Assembly: GCF_900114475.1 (NCBI RefSeq) | Contig: NZ_FOTE01000009.1 | Span: 124,001 to 188,000, forward strand | DNA from: Paenibacillus sp. 1_12 | Lineage (GTDB): Bacteria; Bacillota; Bacilli; Paenibacillales; NBRC-103111 | DNA: 64,000 bases | Reading direction: 5' to 3' | Shown: piece by piece, positions 1-8,395 of the stretch | Layout: each line of letters starts with the position of its first letter | How positions within the stretch are numbered: position 1 is the stretch's first letter | Made by a program: the position numbers and the translations under genes | Notes under the pieces: generated by a model | What the model was told of the DNA's origin: nothing | Database searches by the model: none | What the model saw: the letters and a program-made list of their open reading frames with translations, nothing else

Positions 1-3000
1 TGCTGCTTTTAAGCGTCACAACCGAACCGTTATTTGTATCCTTAAGTAAACGGAGAGCAGCCGGCATTGATCTTGTATGTGAAGAGTTTCCGTCCTTGGC
101 GAAAATGTTTGCCGGAGCCTTCAGATTACCATTATCAAGGTATCCGTTATACCATTTCCCAAGCTCCATAAGGGCCGCATTGACCGGCATAGGTGTGATG
201 ACATCATACAAATTGTTGCTGCTGTTTAGTGCGAGACCTTCATCAACCACCGGGTTGTTTCGGTACTCCGTAAATGCAGTTTCATAAATGGCAACTGGAA
301 GCCTATTCGACAGCACGTTCACCCTCACTATATAATTACGGGCTGCTCCATCCGGCGAAATGACCGTATACGTTACCGGATTTCTAAAATCGTTAGCCGT
401 AACACCGTTAATCTGCGTTACCGAACCCACCTTTACACTAGAGCCGGTAGTTTTAAATCTGGCAACCAATGCAGTTAGATCGGTATCCTTCGGGACATTT
501 ACTTCGATCAGGCTGTTTTGAATCGTGCCCGAAACAGGAACATACAAGCCTTGGAATTGAAAATCGACAATTTCCTTACGTGGAGCTACCCCGTTAAGAC
601 CCGGTGCTATTAAGTTGGCACGGTGCGTGTTTACTTGATCGTCCAGCATCATATCAGCAGCACTCCACAACGAGTCATCTCCGAACCTGACGGCTGCTTC
701 CCGCAAATATCTGGAGAATGCACGCTCATCTTCGTCTCGCAGCTCGTCATAGGGCCATTGCGAGAAATCAGCAATATAAGGCGTTATAAATTGATACGCT
801 TTGCGTATGCCCCCTTCACCAGCATTCCAGAAATCAACGCCAACATGATCGCCTACCATCCCTATCATGGAAAAAGGGATCAAATTAAATAAGAAATAAT
901 GAAAGGGACGCGTTCTTCTCAGTTCCTCCGGCATCGTTCCGTCCGGGAGAATTTGTGAGTTGATACGTGCAATCGATGTATCCTGCAAATACTTCTTTGC
1001 CTCTTCTCGCTGCCCTAAGTACATGATATAAGCAGCGTACTGTGCGTCATACCAGGTGCCATGATTATTGATGGTTGCTTTTTCAGCCAACGCAAGTGGA
1101 CTGGTCTTAAGCCAATTCGTATATTCAGATAGCCAGCTTTTGAAGCCACGCGTATCCTCGATGGACCAGCTGCCTGATTTGGATATCAGCTCGATGGAAT
1201 CGATAATTTCAAATAGTTTATCCGATTCCAGAACACCCTCTTTACGTCCATCCTCTGCACCCGCTACCCCTTGAGCATAATTCATATTCGGATTCATACG
1301 AGTTTCGGTATCGATAAACCATGTTTTAAGCAGCAATGCAGCCCGCGCGGCATATTTCTCATCATCCGTATAATAGTAAGCAAGTGAAAGTGTGGAGACT
1401 GTCGTTCTAAGCAAAGTAAAATTCTGTTTATCATATTTGTCGGTCATGCCATCTGGATTCGTTTCGCCATCCCTGTTAATGTAAGGCAATCCGTTTGGCG
1501 ATGTTGGATCCGGCCACCAGTAAGGCGCCGAGCTCCAGTAGTCGTGCTTATTCCCGCTTGGAGCCACGCCATTTTTATACATCACGGAGTAAGGACCATT
1601 TACAATAGCCAGCTCTGCTTCAGCCAAAAGTGTATTTAAAGCTGCCGCATATTGAGTATTTCCTCCTGTTTTCAGCTTGCTTTTAACATTGATTAGTTGA
1701 TTCGAATCATACAGCAAAGTGTTCGGATAAGCAGAAGGCACAGCTGATACAACGATGCTTTTGCTTTTTTTATTATCCGCTGTTACCGTCTGGATCTCAA
1801 ATTGGTAAGTCTGCCCATTCGTCAACGAAGAGAACTCCATCGATTGTTGACCTTTACCAACTATTTGAATGCTGCTTCCATTAGACACTATGACATGATC
1901 AAATGGCAAATAGGTTGCCGATGTAACAGGATCTGTCCAATAAATTGCCGCCTTGCCGTTAGCACTTATGGTAAAAGCAGAAGTGACTGGGGCAGGCTCC
2001 GTAATAACGGGAGCAGGCGGGATATAGTTAAACAGCTGAAATTCACTTAATTGGAAATTAGGAGATGCACTCGAAAAGGTAATTGTTATTTTCACGTATC
2101 GACCGCTAACCGTATCAAAGCTGATCGTCTCCGTCTTGGCTGAAGTACCCTTGTTTTGAACGACTCCTTCATAAGCCTTTGTCCAATTCGAACTATCGTT
2201 GGAATACTCAAGCTTGATCTTATCTACACCGTTGCTAAGCGGCATATTGAACACGGCTTTATTAAATGACTTGGTGGAACCCAGGTTAAGAACCGCCCAT
2301 GCGCCACTGGTAAGCGCTCGGTCTGTTGAATTCGGCTGCCAAAACGTTTCATCTTTACCGTCCACCATATTTGCCGCAGAATTACCCGTTGTCTGGGAGC
2401 TGTATGGCGTTACGGATGCTCCTAAAGCGAGATTAATATCTGGGGCAGGACCCGGTGGCAAGGCAGGACCCTCGTCATACAGTCCCATTTCTGCGAGCTG
2501 GAAATTGTTCGTATATATGTAACAAGGCGTAGCACCGCCACAGGTTGGATCATTAGTTTTTGTGCTTCCATCTTTTGTCCAAACAGGTCCCCCTGATTCT
2601 ACCAATTGACTGGATTGAAAACTAACTTTTACATATTGTCCCGTCACGGTTGGAAAAGTAACGGTATCTCGTTTGGGATTGTCTTTGTTGTTGTCCTTAT
2701 TTTGTACCGATCCATTGTAGGCATCACTCCAGATTGTCCCATTCAGCGAATACTGAATCTTGTATGAGCTTAAGCTGTTGTTCACTATAAAATCGAAATC
2801 GACTTTGTTAAAGGCTTTTGCCGCTCCTAAATTTAGAGTAAAGGATGGACCTTGAGCCCGGTCTGGGGCGGTAGGCTGCCAATATGTGGAGGCTACTCCA
2901 TCATATACATTGGCAACCACATTGCTTCCTGATTGCGTGCTGTAGCCAGCAACCGTCGCGCCGCTCAATAAATTGATTGAAGCCGCTTTTACTGTTTGCA

Positions 3001-3091
3001 CAAACCCGCCTGCCTGTATCACAATGGAGGCCATCAAGAGAATGGCCAACAGACCGCTAATTTTTCTAAACATGGGCTGACTTGAATTCAT
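1..3091 (-). CDS. Secreted alginate-lyase-like polysaccharide lyase with two discoidin (F5/8C) domains, partial
   Basis: The frame stays open from the ATG at 3091 to the left edge, so the C-terminus is missing; about 1,030 residues are visible. Residues 1-35 form a signal peptide with a basic start, a hydrophobic core and an AxA-like end. Two tandem discoidin/F5-8C-like domains follow (each with a DG...WQP...DRA pattern), then a fibronectin-III-like stretch, then an alginate-lyase-type alpha/alpha catalytic region with the signatures KHDYWSSAPYWWPDP, FIDTETRMNPNMNYAQG and NNHGTWYDAQYA. A beta-rich domain follows the catalytic part. Its likely role is extracellular cleavage of a uronic-acid polysaccharide, with the discoidin modules binding glycan. 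The exact substrate is not deducible. The start is supported by a GGGGGAAGTG ribosome site. Expression is probably catabolite-repressed (see the promoter and cre entries). Confidence 0.85.
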   Translation of the reverse strand, partial: MNSSQPMFRKISGLLAILLMASIVIQAGGFVQTVKAASINLLSGATVAGYSTQSGSNVVANVYDGVASTYWQPTAPDRAQGPSFTLNLGAAKAFNKVDFDFIVNNSLSSYKIQYSLNGTIWSDAYNGSVQNKDNNKDNPKRDTVTFPTVTGQYVKVSFQSSQLVESGGPVWTKDGSTKTNDPTCGGATPCYIYTNNFQLAEMGLYDEGPALPPGPAPDINLALGASVTPYSSQTTGNSAANMVDGKDETFWQPNSTDRALTSGAWAVLNLGSTKSFNKAVFNMPLSNGVDKIKLEYSNDSSNWTKAYEGVVQNKGTSAKTETISFDTVSGRYVKITITFSSASPNFQLSEFQLFNYIPPAPVITEPAPVTSAFTISANGKAAIYWTDPVTSATYLPFDHVIVSNGSSIQIVGKGQQSMEFSSLTNGQTYQFEIQTVTADNKKSKSIVVSAVPSAYPNTLLYDSNQLINVKSKLKTGGNTQYAAALNTLLAEAELAIVNGPYSVMYKNGVAPSGNKHDYWSSAPYWWPDPTSPNGLPYINRDGETNPDGMTDKYDKQNFTLLRTTVSTLSLAYYYTDDEKYAARAALLLKTWFIDTETRMNPNMNYAQGVAGAEDGRKEGVLESDKLFEIIDSIELISKSGSWSIEDTRGFKSWLSEYTNWLKTSPLALAEKATINNHGTWYDAQYAAYIMYLGQREEAKKYLQDTSIARINSQILPDGTMPEELRRTRPFHYFLFNLIPFSMIGMVGDHVGVDFWNAGEGGIRKAYQFITPYIADFSQWPYDELRDEDERAFSRYLREAAVRFGDDSLWSAADMMLDDQVNTHRANLIAPGLNGVAPRKEIVDFQFQGLYVPVSGTIQNSLIEVNVPKDTDLTALVARFKTTGSSVKVGSVTQINGVTANDFRNPVTYTVISPDGAARNYIVRVNVLSNRLPVAIYETAFTEYRNNPVVDEGLALNSSNNLYDVITPMPVNAALMELGKWYNGYLDNGNLKAPANIFAKDGNSSHTRSMPAALRLLKDTNNGSVVTLKSS

Positions 3092-3121
3092 TTGTTACAC
3101 TTCCCCCTTTTTCTAATGCGA

Positions 3122-3135
3122 TGTAAAGGCTTACA
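3122..3135 (-). promoter_or_regulatory. cre-like CcpA operator
   Basis: TGTAAGCCTTTACA is an interrupted palindrome that matches the cre consensus TGWAANCGNTNWCA at all but one constrained position, on either strand. It sits just downstream of the -10 box, around +3 to +16. That is a classic roadblock or repression position and fits carbon catabolite control of a polysaccharide-degrading enzyme. A LacI-family regulator is the alternative. Confidence 0.5.
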
Positions 3136-3144
3136 TTTCGCATT

Positions 3145-3173
3145 ATTATATAGGGATATGGCACTACGAACAA
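3145..3173 (-). promoter_or_regulatory. Sigma-A-type promoter of the polysaccharide lyase
   Basis: On the minus strand, TTGTTC (3173-3168) and TATAAT (3150-3145) are separated by exactly 17 bp, near the vegetative consensus. The predicted start of transcription is near 3138, about 47 bases before the ATG at 3091. Confidence 0.7.
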
Positions 3174-3220
3174 TACGCTCCTTTTAGGTGTGCTTGTGTT
3201 TCTATTGGAAATTTCACAAA

Positions 3221-3252
3221 AAAAGAGACCCACATCAACGGGATGTGGATCT
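3221..3252 (-). terminator. Terminator after the nitronate monooxygenase
   Basis: A stem CCACATC/GATGTGG with a five-base loop is followed, on the minus strand, by a T run. It lies about 100 bp past the stop of the monooxygenase gene. Confidence 0.7.
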
Positions 3253-3353
3253 TCATTATATATATATATCAATAAGGGGGGATATATGTAGTATAAGCTT
3301 GGTTCCTTAATCCAAGATGAAAATTAGATTTCATTTTCATTACAGAACTAAAG

Positions 3354-4430
3354 TTAAGACAAGATGGACATCGCTTGTTGGATTGTCTCGGCCACAATGT
3401 CCTCAGCCCGTTGTCCGGAAGTCAGCAATCTTGTCCCTTGGCCTGCCCACAAGGACATATAGTCCGCATTGTTTTGCCGGGCAGAAGCATTACGAATATC
3501 TCGTGTCACCGTATTTTGCGTTGGAAAAGGAAGCGGTTCGATGCCGCTCGCATCCCACTGTCGAATAAACAGGTTACGGATTCCCCTTGCCGGACGGCCT
3601 GAGAAAGCCTTGGTGAGCACCGTGCTTTCTTCCGTACTTTCCATTAGCGCCTGCTTGTAAGCGTCATGTGCTCCGGATTCAAGCGCGGTCAAAAAACGCG
3701 TCCCCATCTGCACGCCCTGAGCACCAAGAGCAAGAGCAGCGACAAGCCCCCGCCCGTCCATGATCCCTCCAGCAGCAATAACCGGAATCTTAACACGGTC
3801 AACAATTTGCGGTAGTAATGCAAAGGTGCCGATATTGGCACCCATCGGATGCTCCTTCATGTCGAACGTACCCCGATGTCCGCCTGCTTCACTTCCTTGA
3901 GCAACGATACAATCACAGCCGGCCTGCTCAGCCAGAAGAGCTTCACTCACCGTCGTTACCATCGTGACAATCCGTATGCCAACGGACTTCGCTTGCTGAA
4001 CGTAAGATTCTGCAAGCACACCGAATGCTGTACTGATGACCGGTACCTTTTCCTCCAACAAAACGGCAAGCTGCTCCTGATAAAAGTCCGATGTGCTCAC
4101 AGGTTCTTTAGTGGCATGATGAACTCCAAGCACATTACGCAGTCGGTTGAGCTCTCCTTGAACCTCTCCAATTCTCTTATTGTCATCGGATACCTGTAAC
4201 GCAAACAGATTAACGGCAAAAGGTGCATCCGTGAGCTGACGGATTTCCTGTATCGCTTTACGAATCGCTGTCGGCTCCATGTAAGCCGCCCCCAGCGTCC
4301 CCAATCCACCTGCATTAGACACAGCAGCCACCAATTTAACCGTTGTTGGACCTCCTGCCATGCCTGCCAGAAAGATCGGGTAACGAATATTAAACAGCTG
4401 ACAAACCGCTGTGTTCAGTTGGATGCTCAT
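3354..4430 (-). CDS. Nitronate monooxygenase (2-nitropropane dioxygenase family)
   Basis: This is a 358-residue TIM-barrel flavoenzyme expected to oxidise alkyl nitronates with FMN and oxygen. The N-terminus has the family pattern of a YPI(F)LAGMAGG segment followed by SNAGGLGTLGA. A GSEAGGHRG loop near residue 185 is the usual phosphate/active-site loop, and IPVIAAGGIMDGRG and GAQGVQMGTRFL are the second and third FMN phosphate-binding strands. Length matches bacterial class II enzymes. The start is supported by an AGGGGGAACC site before the ATG. The gene appears monocistronic, ending in a terminator. Some members of this fold reduce enoyl-acyl carriers (FabK), but the overall pattern fits nitronate monooxygenase better. 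Confidence 0.85.
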   Translation of the reverse strand: MSIQLNTAVCQLFNIRYPIFLAGMAGGPTTVKLVAAVSNAGGLGTLGAAYMEPTAIRKAIQEIRQLTDAPFAVNLFALQVSDDNKRIGEVQGELNRLRNVLGVHHATKEPVSTSDFYQEQLAVLLEEKVPVISTAFGVLAESYVQQAKSVGIRIVTMVTTVSEALLAEQAGCDCIVAQGSEAGGHRGTFDMKEHPMGANIGTFALLPQIVDRVKIPVIAAGGIMDGRGLVAALALGAQGVQMGTRFLTALESGAHDAYKQALMESTEESTVLTKAFSGRPARGIRNLFIRQWDASGIEPLPFPTQNTVTRDIRNASARQNNADYMSLWAGQGTRLLTSGQRAEDIVAETIQQAMSILS

Positions 4431-4921
4431 TATGGTTCCCCCTCATAAACGGATTGTGGATCTTTGCTTGCGTGATAGGAATGAAACCAACCGTTTCATA
4501 AGAACTCACTCAACACCGTTAGTATAAAATTTATTGTACAAGAAGTAAAATCTAACCCCTTCCATGTTTGAATCCACATTTTTCACGCAGCGATCATTAC
4601 CAAGAGGTTCATCAAAGCTGGATACGATCTAGCATATGGTAGCATTTGTAATAATAGGGTTGTGAATTAGCCCTTTTTCATCCTTCTCGGTTCTCCTTTC
4701 GACTCCATTTCGGAAAATCTTTCAAAAAAAATGCAACGTTTCTCACTTAGAGGAGTCTAATCTTATAATGCTTGCTGTCGAATAGGAGGTAATGCCGGCA
4801 AATAAACGTTTCAACACTCTCTTGAACCCTATGAATGCAATACTTGTAACTGTCGAATTGTCCGTATCCAATGATGGTATAGTGTTACAACCAACTATGA
4901 AAAGTTTTTTAGAGGTGAATA
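4431..4921. other. Intergenic region between divergent genes
   Basis: No convincing gene is seen. A TATAAT box at 4764-4769 (plus strand) could serve the amidase but has no good -35 element. An AGGAGGT at 4783-4789 sits only two bases before an ATG at 4792, whose frame runs into the amidase gene out of phase; I treat it as chance. Confidence 0.4.
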
Positions 4922-6346
4922 ATGAAATTGAAGTGGATGTATACCCTTTTATTGCTGCTTATCGCATTTATGCTGCCTGCTATGGCCTCTGCTGCTCCTG
5001 TAAATTCCGCCGCTGGCGTGCCTTTATTTTTTAATGGAAAAGAACTGAAGCCCGAAGTGGCCCCCCGCATTATTAAAGATGTCACCATGGTCCCAGTCCG
5101 GATTATTGCTGAGGAGCTGGGCTCCAAGGTAACCTGGAATCAGGAAGCGCAAAAAGTAACGATCGTCAAAAATACACAAAAAATTGAAATGGTCATTAAT
5201 CAGCTCTCGGCTACCGTTAATGGGGACAAGTACAAGCTGGATTCAGCCCCTTTGCTGATCGATGGAAACACACTGCTTCCCGTACGGTTCATCGCCGAAA
5301 ATATGGGTATCGAAGTGGACTGGAACGATGTCAAGAAAGCCGTCTACTTGAAGGAAAAAACCGTACCACTTGAGTCCACTCCTGGAACTGCTCAGCCTGT
5401 ACCGGGCCAGACCACCGAAGTGACGGATAAACCTGCTACGGACAAGCCTGTTTCCGTTGCCAATGGCAATTCCTTGTCCACGATCAAGAAGATCGATATG
5501 ACGGCGTCCCAATTGCTGATCAATGCAGACACGGGAGAATTAAAGCCCAGTATATTTACGTTAAAAAATCCTGAACGAATTGTTCTGGATATACCCAATG
5601 CGACGCTCGATCCGGCCCTCTATAAAGATGAAGCCAACAAAAGCGGCTCTACGGTATCCAGTAACGTGTATGTCAGCAATATCCGCTACTCTCTATATGC
5701 GACCAGTCCTTCTACGGTACGGATCGTACTGGATATGAAGGACTCGATGGATTTGAATTGGGTTTCTGGACTGGGTACGTCAGCTTTAGTCGGCAGCATT
5801 CAGAAACCGGCCAAATATAGGGTTGTCATTGATCCCGGTCATGGAGATCAAGATCCCGGTGCGAAAGCCACCAATGGCAGCAATGAAAAAACTTTCAATC
5901 TTTCTATGGGGCTAAAGGTGTACAAGCTGCTCCAGCAGGAAGCGAATATTCAACCTTATATGACACGTAACGACGATACCTTCATTCCATTGGATGATCG
6001 TGCCAAGTTTGCGAATGATCTGAATGCCCACGTTTTTGTTTCCATTCACGGGAACAGCTATCTAGCGACATCTACAGGAACCGAAACGTATTATTACAAA
6101 TCCGATAGTACCGAATTCGCCAAAATCATGCACAAGTATTTAGCAGCGGCAACGGGACTTGCTGATCGTGGTGTGCGTCAAGAGCCCTTCCGTGTGGTTA
6201 AAGTAACTAATATGCCAGCTGTACTGCTGGAAGTTGGTTATCTGTCCAATCCAAAGGATACCGCATTGATGTTCAATGAAGATTTCCAGAATAAGGTTGC
6301 TCAAGCGATTGTCGCAGGTATCAAGGAACAGCTTAACATCAAGTAA
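4922..6346 (+). CDS. N-acetylmuramoyl-L-alanine amidase with copper-amine-oxidase-like and AMIN domains
   Basis: This secreted peptidoglycan hydrolase (474 residues) should cut the bond between N-acetylmuramic acid and L-alanine. Residues 1-26 are a signal peptide ending ASA. Residues about 30-145 form two half-repeats of the copper-amine-oxidase N-terminal-like domain (VPVRIIAEELG and LPVRFIAENMG), common in Paenibacillus wall proteins. A Thr/Pro linker follows, then an AMIN domain (about 185-290) and the Amidase_3 catalytic domain (about 300-472). The zinc ligands and the catalytic Glu are visible in VVIDPGHGDQDPGA, EKTFNLSMG, VFVSIHGNSY and LLEVGYLSNPKD. A GAGGTGA ribosome site precedes the ATG. 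The GerMN lipoprotein follows 37 bp downstream, probably in one operon, hinting at a role in sporulation or germination wall turnover. Confidence 0.93.
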   Translation: MKLKWMYTLLLLLIAFMLPAMASAAPVNSAAGVPLFFNGKELKPEVAPRIIKDVTMVPVRIIAEELGSKVTWNQEAQKVTIVKNTQKIEMVINQLSATVNGDKYKLDSAPLLIDGNTLLPVRFIAENMGIEVDWNDVKKAVYLKEKTVPLESTPGTAQPVPGQTTEVTDKPATDKPVSVANGNSLSTIKKIDMTASQLLINADTGELKPSIFTLKNPERIVLDIPNATLDPALYKDEANKSGSTVSSNVYVSNIRYSLYATSPSTVRIVLDMKDSMDLNWVSGLGTSALVGSIQKPAKYRVVIDPGHGDQDPGAKATNGSNEKTFNLSMGLKVYKLLQQEANIQPYMTRNDDTFIPLDDRAKFANDLNAHVFVSIHGNSYLATSTGTETYYYKSDSTEFAKIMHKYLAAATGLADRGVRQEPFRVVKVTNMPAVLLEVGYLSNPKDTALMFNEDFQNKVAQAIVAGIKEQLNIK

Positions 6347-6383
6347 GTCAGAATCGTACGTGTAGAAAAAGGTGGTGGTCTTG

Positions 6384-6977
6384 ATGAACAAACATATAAT
6401 CATCGGTTTCGTAGTAACTGGAGCGATCGCTATGGCCTTATCCGGCTGCGGACAAAAGCCTGCGAGCAGTGGGACGACCTCTCAAGGCTCAGGAAGCCAG
6501 AATCCGGCAAACAACAGTGTAATATCTCCTGCTCCCAAGCAAGATGTGACTCCAGCAACTACACCGGCCCAAAGCAAATCCATCCAAGCTCAGATCAAAG
6601 CCTATTATGGTGACGAACAAGCAACCAAGCTGGTGGAGAAAGAGGTAACGATTAACTATCCAGAAGAAAAGGAAAAGTATACAACGGCGCTTTGGACATT
6701 GAAAAAAGCTCCGGCAGACAGCAAGCTGGTTCCTTTGGCTGATGCGCTTGGCTTTAAATCTGCAGTATTAAAAGATAAAAAGCTGACACTCGACATCACG
6801 TTATCTGGGGAAGGCCGTCTTGGTGCTCCCGGCGAGGCTATGCTGCTGCAAGCTATTCAAAAAACTTTGTTCCAATTCCCCGAAGTGGATGCCATTGATA
6901 TTCTGGTGGATGGCAAGCCAGTCGAATCGCTGATGGGTCATATGGATCTGCCACATCCGATGAAGCGTGGTCAGTAA
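6384..6977 (+). CDS. GerMN-domain lipoprotein
   Basis: The protein starts at the ATG at 6384, eight bases after AAAGGTGG; an in-frame GTG at 6372 lies inside that ribosome site. The N-terminus is a lipoprotein signal with the lipobox LSGC, followed by about 60 residues rich in Ser, Gln, Pro and Thr. The C-terminal half is a GerMN (sporulation and spore germination) domain of roughly 100 residues, with the usual GEAMLLQAIQKTLFQFPEVDAIDILVDG segment. In Bacillus, GerM acts between the two membranes of the engulfed forespore and in germination. Here it is one GerMN module rather than two, so it is a GerM-like protein and not necessarily the orthologue. It follows a wall amidase with which it probably shares transcription. 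Confidence 0.8.
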   Translation: MNKHIIIGFVVTGAIAMALSGCGQKPASSGTTSQGSGSQNPANNSVISPAPKQDVTPATTPAQSKSIQAQIKAYYGDEQATKLVEKEVTINYPEEKEKYTTALWTLKKAPADSKLVPLADALGFKSAVLKDKKLTLDITLSGEGRLGAPGEAMLLQAIQKTLFQFPEVDAIDILVDGKPVESLMGHMDLPHPMKRGQ

Positions 6978-6991
6978 TACTTACCGAAACC

Positions 6992-7035
6992 AAAAAAAGC
7001 TTCGCCGTCCCGAAAGGGATAGCGAGGCTTTTTCT
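6992..7035 (+). terminator. Bidirectional terminator after the GerMN gene
   Basis: The arms AAAAAGCTTCGC and GCGAGGCTTTTT, with an inner GTCCC-GAAA-GGGAT hairpin, are flanked by A and T runs. Confidence 0.85.
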
Positions 7036-7264
7036 GTATTTGAAGCTGTGACTCCGTTGAGATCATTTAACTCCAGACTATATGATTTCATGATCAGACC
7101 GTGTGCGATCTTCAGCAAAAACGCCGAATTTGCTTCCAAACACCATTTGGGAAGTTAATTCCTTTTGAATAATATCCTAAAACTTTCCTAACAGATTCAT
7201 GTGATACTAAAAATGTAAAAACAATCCAAGAAAATAATAATCTTAAAGGGGTATCCACGTAACC

Positions 7265-7816
7265 ATGATGAAGAAGTTTGCACAACCATTCCTTAAGCAC
7301 AAAATGAACACGGCTTTAGTATTAAGCGCTACCTTAGTTCTTTCCTCGCTCTTCACGCAAGAAACGAGCGCCTTGTTCACTGCACAAACCAATCTGACCA
7401 GCAATACCGTCAGCACAGCTACATTGAATATTACCACTAATCCGGCAACAGCCTTGTTTCAGGTTTCCAATGTTGTGCCTGGGGATTCCATTACCCGTAC
7501 TTTATCTGTCATTAACAGCGGTACTGCTGACTTTACATACAATATTAAGAACTCCGGTATGAACACCCTGCTCTTCACCGATGCAGCCAAAGGACTCCAG
7601 TTGGATATTAAAAAAGGTGCTGCCACTTACTATTCCGGTCCTATCTCGGGTTTGAATGCCAACAGTGCCTCCGCACTCACGATTGCTCACGGCGCTTCCG
7701 ATACACTGACCTTTGTCATCTCCTTACCGATAGCAGCCGATAACCTCTTTCAATCCTTGAGCGAAACGATTGAATTCAGCTTTAACGCTACGCAAATTCC
7801 AGGTACGGCCCGATAA
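7265..7816 (+). CDS. TasA/CalY (camelysin)-family secreted fibre protein
   Basis: The protein has 183 residues. A long basic N-terminus precedes a hydrophobic signal (about 17-36) ending before LFTAQTNLTSNTVSTATLNI. The mature part has the family features VVPGDSITRTLSVINSGTADFTYNI, a beta-sandwich core and a closing SETIEFSFNATQI strand. TasA and CalY form surface amyloid-like fibres or act as camelysin in Bacillus biofilms and are cleaved by the dedicated signal peptidase SipW. A SipW-like gene follows immediately, which supports the call. An AAAGGGG ribosome site precedes the tandem ATGATG start. The mature domain is shorter than TasA of B. subtilis and closer to CalY-type proteins. Confidence 0.85.
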   Translation: MMKKFAQPFLKHKMNTALVLSATLVLSSLFTQETSALFTAQTNLTSNTVSTATLNITTNPATALFQVSNVVPGDSITRTLSVINSGTADFTYNIKNSGMNTLLFTDAAKGLQLDIKKGAATYYSGPISGLNANSASALTIAHGASDTLTFVISLPIAADNLFQSLSETIEFSFNATQIPGTAR

Positions 7817-7843
7817 TATCAACCTAACGAAGGGATGAGTCCA

Positions 7844-8395
7844 TTGCAAACCCAGCTTAAAACCTTATATACGTACAGTGCTATTTTTCTCGCAATCTTT
7901 GTTCTGCTTTTTAACGTCATTGCTTTCGGTCCGGCCCTCTTTGGCTGGTCCTACAAAATTGTATTGTCTGATAGTATGAGTCCACTCATTTACAAAGGCG
8001 ATCTGGTTCTAATTAAACCGATGCAAGCCGAGCAGGCGGTTAATGGCGACGTACTGCTGTATCAAACCGAGTCCAATGGGCAAGGCGTATTCGTGCTGCA
8101 CCGTTTAATTCACAGCGTAAATCCGCAAGCAGGCTATGCGGAAGCGCTGTACTACTTGAAAGGGGACGCGAATGAATTACAGGATTTTCATCCGGTTCAG
8201 TCCTCACAAATTCAAGGTAAGCTCGTACTGAAAATTCCTTATGCGGGGATACTGGTTACTTTTGTGAAAAACAACGCAGTGGTCGTATTTACGGTACTGG
8301 CAGCATTGGTTATTTCGAGGTGGGCGATCAAGTTAATTCGTAAAACCGGTCAGGATATGCAGTCCGGCTACAAGGAAGCTCTTGAAACAGAGTAA
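7844..8395 (+). CDS. sipW: SipW-type signal peptidase I
   Basis: This is an integral-membrane signal peptidase of the archaeal/ER type, with about 183 residues. The catalytic Ser is in SDSMSPLIYKGDL (box B-like), and the general base is His in FVLHRLIH rather than Lys, the hallmark that separates SipW from ordinary SipS/T enzymes. Membrane segments lie at about residues 12-34 and 145-165. I prefer the TTG at 7844: GAAGGG (7829-7834) is nine bases upstream of it, whereas the in-frame ATG at 7835 directly abuts that site. It lies 27 bp after the TasA-like gene and overlaps the next gene by 14 bp, so the three are one operon. Its expected job is to process the TasA-like precursor. Confidence 0.87.
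   Translation: MQTQLKTLYTYSAIFLAIFVLLFNVIAFGPALFGWSYKIVLSDSMSPLIYKGDLVLIKPMQAEQAVNGDVLLYQTESNGQGVFVLHRLIHSVNPQAGYAEALYYLKGDANELQDFHPVQSSQIQGKLVLKIPYAGILVTFVKNNAVVVFTVLAALVISRWAIKLIRKTGQDMQSGYKEALETE

Noticed and set aside
4792-5034. 80-residue frame with an AGGAGGT just before its ATG
   Set aside because: Spacing is only two bases, the frame runs out of phase into the clear amidase gene, and the product has no sensible composition.
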